Source: Paenibacillus sp. V4I3 | GTDB lineage: Bacteria > Bacillota > Bacilli > Paenibacillales > NBRC-103111 | Assembly (NCBI RefSeq): GCF_030817215.1 | Contig: NZ_JAUSZA010000001.1 | Coordinates: forward strand, 1,586,501-1,650,500 | Direction: 5' to 3' | DNA: 64,000 bases | Shown: positions 63,115 through 64,000 of the stretch, piece by piece | Layout: each line of letters begins with the position of its first letter | Numbering within the stretch: the first letter of the stretch is position 1 | Position numbers and translations under genes: made by a program | The notes under the pieces: model-generated | The model's database searches: none | Told to the model about the DNA's origin: nothing | The model's input: the letters and a program-made list of their open reading frames with translations, nothing else

Positions 63115-63120
63115 TGGATA

Positions 63121-63154
63121 TAACAAAGCCTCCTGCGGGATTTCCCGTGGAGGC
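63121..63154. terminator. Bidirectional terminator hairpin
   Basis: GCCTCC...CGGGA pairs with CCCG...GGAGGC (63128-63154). On the minus strand it is followed by TTTGTT, so it mainly serves the leftward AraC gene, and it is convergent with the radical SAM gene. Confidence 0.7.
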
Positions 63155-63169
63155 TACTAGGCAAGCGCG

Positions 63170-64000
63170 CTAGTCCGCTTGCGCAAGCAGAGGCGTCAGC
63201 CCGGATTGACTGCGCATGCGTTGTTTAAATTCTTTGGGCGAGCATTGGTTATGACGCTTAAACAACTTGTAGAACTGCGCCATATTCAGTATGCCTACTT
63301 CAAAGCTTACTTCCATAATGCTGAGGTCGCCTGTAAGAAGGAGACGCTCGGCTTTTTTGATCCGCTTGTAATTAACGTAATCGACGAAGGATATCCCCAT
63401 CACCTTTTTGAAATACTTAATAAAGTAATGATAGCTCAAATTGAGCACATTGCACATGTCTTCGACCGAAATCCGTTCGCTCAGATGCTCATCGATAAAA
63501 TCTAGCGCCGGACGCACGCGAGAAATGCCGGAGTCCTCGGCAAGAGCTGAGAAATCTCGGTTGTCATTGCGCAGCATTAAAAGTAAGAGATTTTTGATCG
63601 CTGCACTGATCGCTAACTCGTACCCAATTTTGCGGGATTGCGACTCTTCGTAAATCTGCATGATGAGGTTGTAAGCAGCTTGCTTGACGGCCGTATTGCC
63701 TTTAAACAGCTCATTAAATTGCTCAAGTGGATGAGTCAGCTCTGAGAAACAGTGCAGGTAGGGCATGGTGCTAAGATCAAAATGCTGTTTTAGATCAATC
63801 TGGAAAACAATCTGTCGCAAGGCATCCGCTGAATGCTTATATGTTCGATGAGGCTGGGAAGAGCCCAAGACCATGACATCCCCAGGCGCCATCACCGTAT
63901 AATCGTGCTTCGTCTGGATGCCGAGTTGACCTTCAATGACCACAAGAAATTCAACTTGCATATGTGAATGCCAACGCCAAGGAGTAGGAGGTCCGTACTG
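63170..64000 (-). CDS. AraC-family transcriptional regulator with cupin N-terminus (start cut by window edge)
   Basis: At least 276 residues; the frame is open to the right edge, where it reads PTPWRWHSHMQVEFLVVIEG, so the N-terminus lies outside the window. The WHSH and following strands are a cupin-type sensor domain (GDVMVLGSSQPHRTYKHSA). The C-terminal AraC domain has ISVEDMCNVLNLSYHYFIKYFKKVMGISFVDYVNYKRIKKAE and SIMEVSFEVGILNMAQFYKLFKRHNQCSPKEFK. It probably controls a sugar-utilisation gene beyond the window. Confidence 0.9.
   Translation of the reverse strand, partial: QYGPPTPWRWHSHMQVEFLVVIEGQLGIQTKHDYTVMAPGDVMVLGSSQPHRTYKHSADALRQIVFQIDLKQHFDLSTMPYLHCFSELTHPLEQFNELFKGNTAVKQAAYNLIMQIYEESQSRKIGYELAISAAIKNLLLLMLRNDNRDFSALAEDSGISRVRPALDFIDEHLSERISVEDMCNVLNLSYHYFIKYFKKVMGISFVDYVNYKRIKKAERLLLTGDLSIMEVSFEVGILNMAQFYKLFKRHNQCSPKEFKQRMRSQSGLTPLLAQAD

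Overview
The window looks like a chromosomal segment of a Paenibacillus-type Firmicute. It has strong GGAGG-type ribosome binding sites, frequent TTG and GTG starts, T-tailed hairpin terminators after most genes, YesM/YesN-type two-component systems beside sugar ABC transporters, and many small one-component regulators. No rRNA, tRNA, prophage, insertion sequence or CRISPR array was seen. The assignment rests on gene content and style, not on a search.

Region by region. 1-2828: an ArsR/SRPBCC stress operon whose promoter carries its own palindromic operator, and a Gfo/Idh/MocA dehydrogenase. 2829-11862: a guanidine locus. Two divergent guanidine-I (ykkC) riboswitches control an APC permease on one side and, on the other, the two carboxyguanidine deiminase subunits, a biotin-dependent guanidine/urea carboxylase and allophanate hydrolase, which together convert guanidine to ammonia and CO2. 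12004-14223: an internally deleted nucleoside hydrolase and an MFS pump with an ArsR repressor that shares three matching operators. 14321-19752: a folded intergenic repeat, then a solute-binding lipoprotein, two cytosine-deaminase-like amidohydrolases and a PucR regulator, probably for catabolism of a nitrogen heterocycle. 19753-20228: an intergenic region with a dense cluster of seven DnaA-box-like sites. 20229-25295: a YhgE/Pip membrane protein, a small ORF, a PAP2 phosphatase and a diacylglycerol glucosyltransferase-like enzyme.

25296-33253: single-gene units (HTH regulator, LacI regulator, P-loop kinase, serine hydrolase, 2'-5' RNA ligase-like protein, Nudix, SGNH hydrolase) mixed with gene remnants (truncated nuclease, frameshifted DUF3024) and repeats. 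33325-43739: a YtfQRT/YjfF-type (galactofuranose-like) ABC transporter with two solute-binding proteins, facing a sensor lipoprotein, an AraC-type response regulator and a histidine kinase that carries a one-base frameshift. 43918-45363: DbpA helicase. 45762-52546: a second sugar ABC transporter followed by an intact HK/RR pair. 53092-56664: a large secreted multidomain protein. 56823-59479: a Bcr/CflA pump, DedA and GNAT proteins. 59624-61926: alkylation repair with AlkA divergent from AdaA and Ogt. 62296-64000: a radical SAM protein and the start-truncated end of an AraC regulator.

The least explained structures are a nested-palindrome element of about 185 bp, present twice (26825-27010 and 45477-45657) with four hairpins at nearly identical spacing, and the DnaA-box cluster at 19966-20066. 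No defence system or other complete undescribed multi-gene system was recognised. The PucR/amidohydrolase cluster is the gene set with the most unknown chemistry.
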